From Desulfococcus multivorans (GTDB lineage Bacteria; Desulfobacterota; Desulfobacteria; Desulfobacterales; Desulfococcaceae), in the NCBI RefSeq assembly GCF_001854245.1, contig NZ_CP015381.1, forward strand, positions 522,001-586,000: a stretch of DNA of 64,000 nt, written 5' to 3'. A program made the position numbers and the translations under genes. This document shows positions 63,673 through 64,000 of this stretch, in pieces; within the stretch, counting starts at the first letter, position 1; the number at the start of each line of letters is the position of its first letter. Under the pieces are notes generated by a model that was not told where the DNA came from, made no database searches, and worked only from the letters and a program-made list of their open reading frames with translations.

Positions 63673-64000
63673 TCATGTTGAACGCGCCTGGTCGCCTTGT
63701 AAAAGCGGTTTGATCCGCTCAATCGTCGCCGGCGCGCAGCCTTCATAGTGATTGTTCACGTTGATGTAGACCGCCGCCCCGCTTTTCGCCAGATCCTTCG
63801 CGATATCCGCGATTGCCGTGAGGTCTTTATCCTTGGGCGCGACAATCCTGTCCCAGCGGTTGCCGGTGATTTTTGCCATGCCTTCCCGGTCCTTTCCCAT
63901 CAGCCGGAGGACGACCCGTGAATGGCCTTGGATCGCATCCCGCCATTTCTGGTAGACCTCGGTGATCGGCGGCATCCAGTAGCCCTCGATCAGCACCGGC
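63673..64000 (-). CDS. DUF72 (YecE-type) protein, C-terminal part only
   Basis: The frame is open from the stop at 63673 to the window edge (about 109 residues seen); the true start lies beyond. MPPITEVYQKWRDAIQGHSR, then DKDLTAIADIAKDLAKSG and VYINVNNHYEGCAPATIERI match the C-terminal end of DUF72 proteins, a TIM-barrel family of unknown reaction. The NVNNHYEGCAP motif is characteristic. Confidence 0.85.
   Translation of the reverse strand, partial: PVLIEGYWMPPITEVYQKWRDAIQGHSRVVLRLMGKDREGMAKITGNRWDRIVAPKDKDLTAIADIAKDLAKSGAAVYINVNNHYEGCAPATIERIKPLLQGDQARST

Noticed and set aside
63325..63681. 118-codon plus-strand frame
   Set aside because: It starts inside the palindromic repeat and shows no protein-like pattern.

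Overview
This window reads as an accessory-rich stretch of a Gram-negative environmental bacterium. The mix of genes (a DsrE-family sulfur-relay protein, Sec-exported and lipoprotein genes, IS66/IS21/IS4 relics, a group II intron relic) fits a deltaproteobacterium (Desulfobacterota), but no rRNA or other marker gene confirms this. Base composition changes sharply along the window: GC-rich large genes alternate with AT-rich spacers full of dead mobile DNA, which points to repeated acquisition and decay.

Layout. 1-8.5 kb (minus strand): the end of an exported YtcJ-type amidohydrolase, then two very large unusual proteins. One has three N-terminal repeats, a glycine-rich hydrophobic segment and an HNH-like tail. 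The other is an 886-residue proline-rich/coiled-coil protein whose C-terminal part continues in another frame. 9-22 kb: a membrane alpha/beta hydrolase, a 1,708-residue STAND NTPase with a PD-(D/E)xK-like nuclease head (Avs-like antiphage defence candidate), an enoyl-CoA hydratase and a HEPN/Abi-C protein, separated by relics of IS66, IS21, IS4, an M20 peptidase and a TPP enzyme. 22.07-26.53 kb: an apparently complete five-gene transposon with TG...CA termini, a 5-bp target duplication, a DDE transposase, an AAA+ ATPase and three accessory genes, two with zinc fingers. 27.3-28.9 kb: a second, two-ORF DDE insertion sequence with a possible A10 slippage site.

29-53 kb: the centrepiece is a minus-strand insecticidal Tc-toxin operon: a fused TcB-TcC (2,689 aa) followed by a TcA split into two polypeptides (2,624 and 1,102 aa). 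Together they would make a pentameric TcA pore/translocon with a TcB-TcC cocoon carrying a variable C-terminal toxin. Next to it lies a secreted 14-repeat RCC1-like propeller protein, and two copies of a 264-275 bp MITE-like repeat. A 31-bp perfect direct repeat at 26.64 and 53.06 kb brackets this whole segment.

53-64 kb: a secreted protein, a truncated RCC1 paralogue, an IS21-family element with two extra genes (one a zinc-finger protein like that of the first transposon), a DsrE gene with a good terminator, relics of a group II intron and of an ABC permease fused to a YnfA tail, a lipoprotein alpha/beta hydrolase, a long palindromic repeat, and the end of a DUF72 gene running off the right edge. 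No tRNA, rRNA or CRISPR array was recognised.
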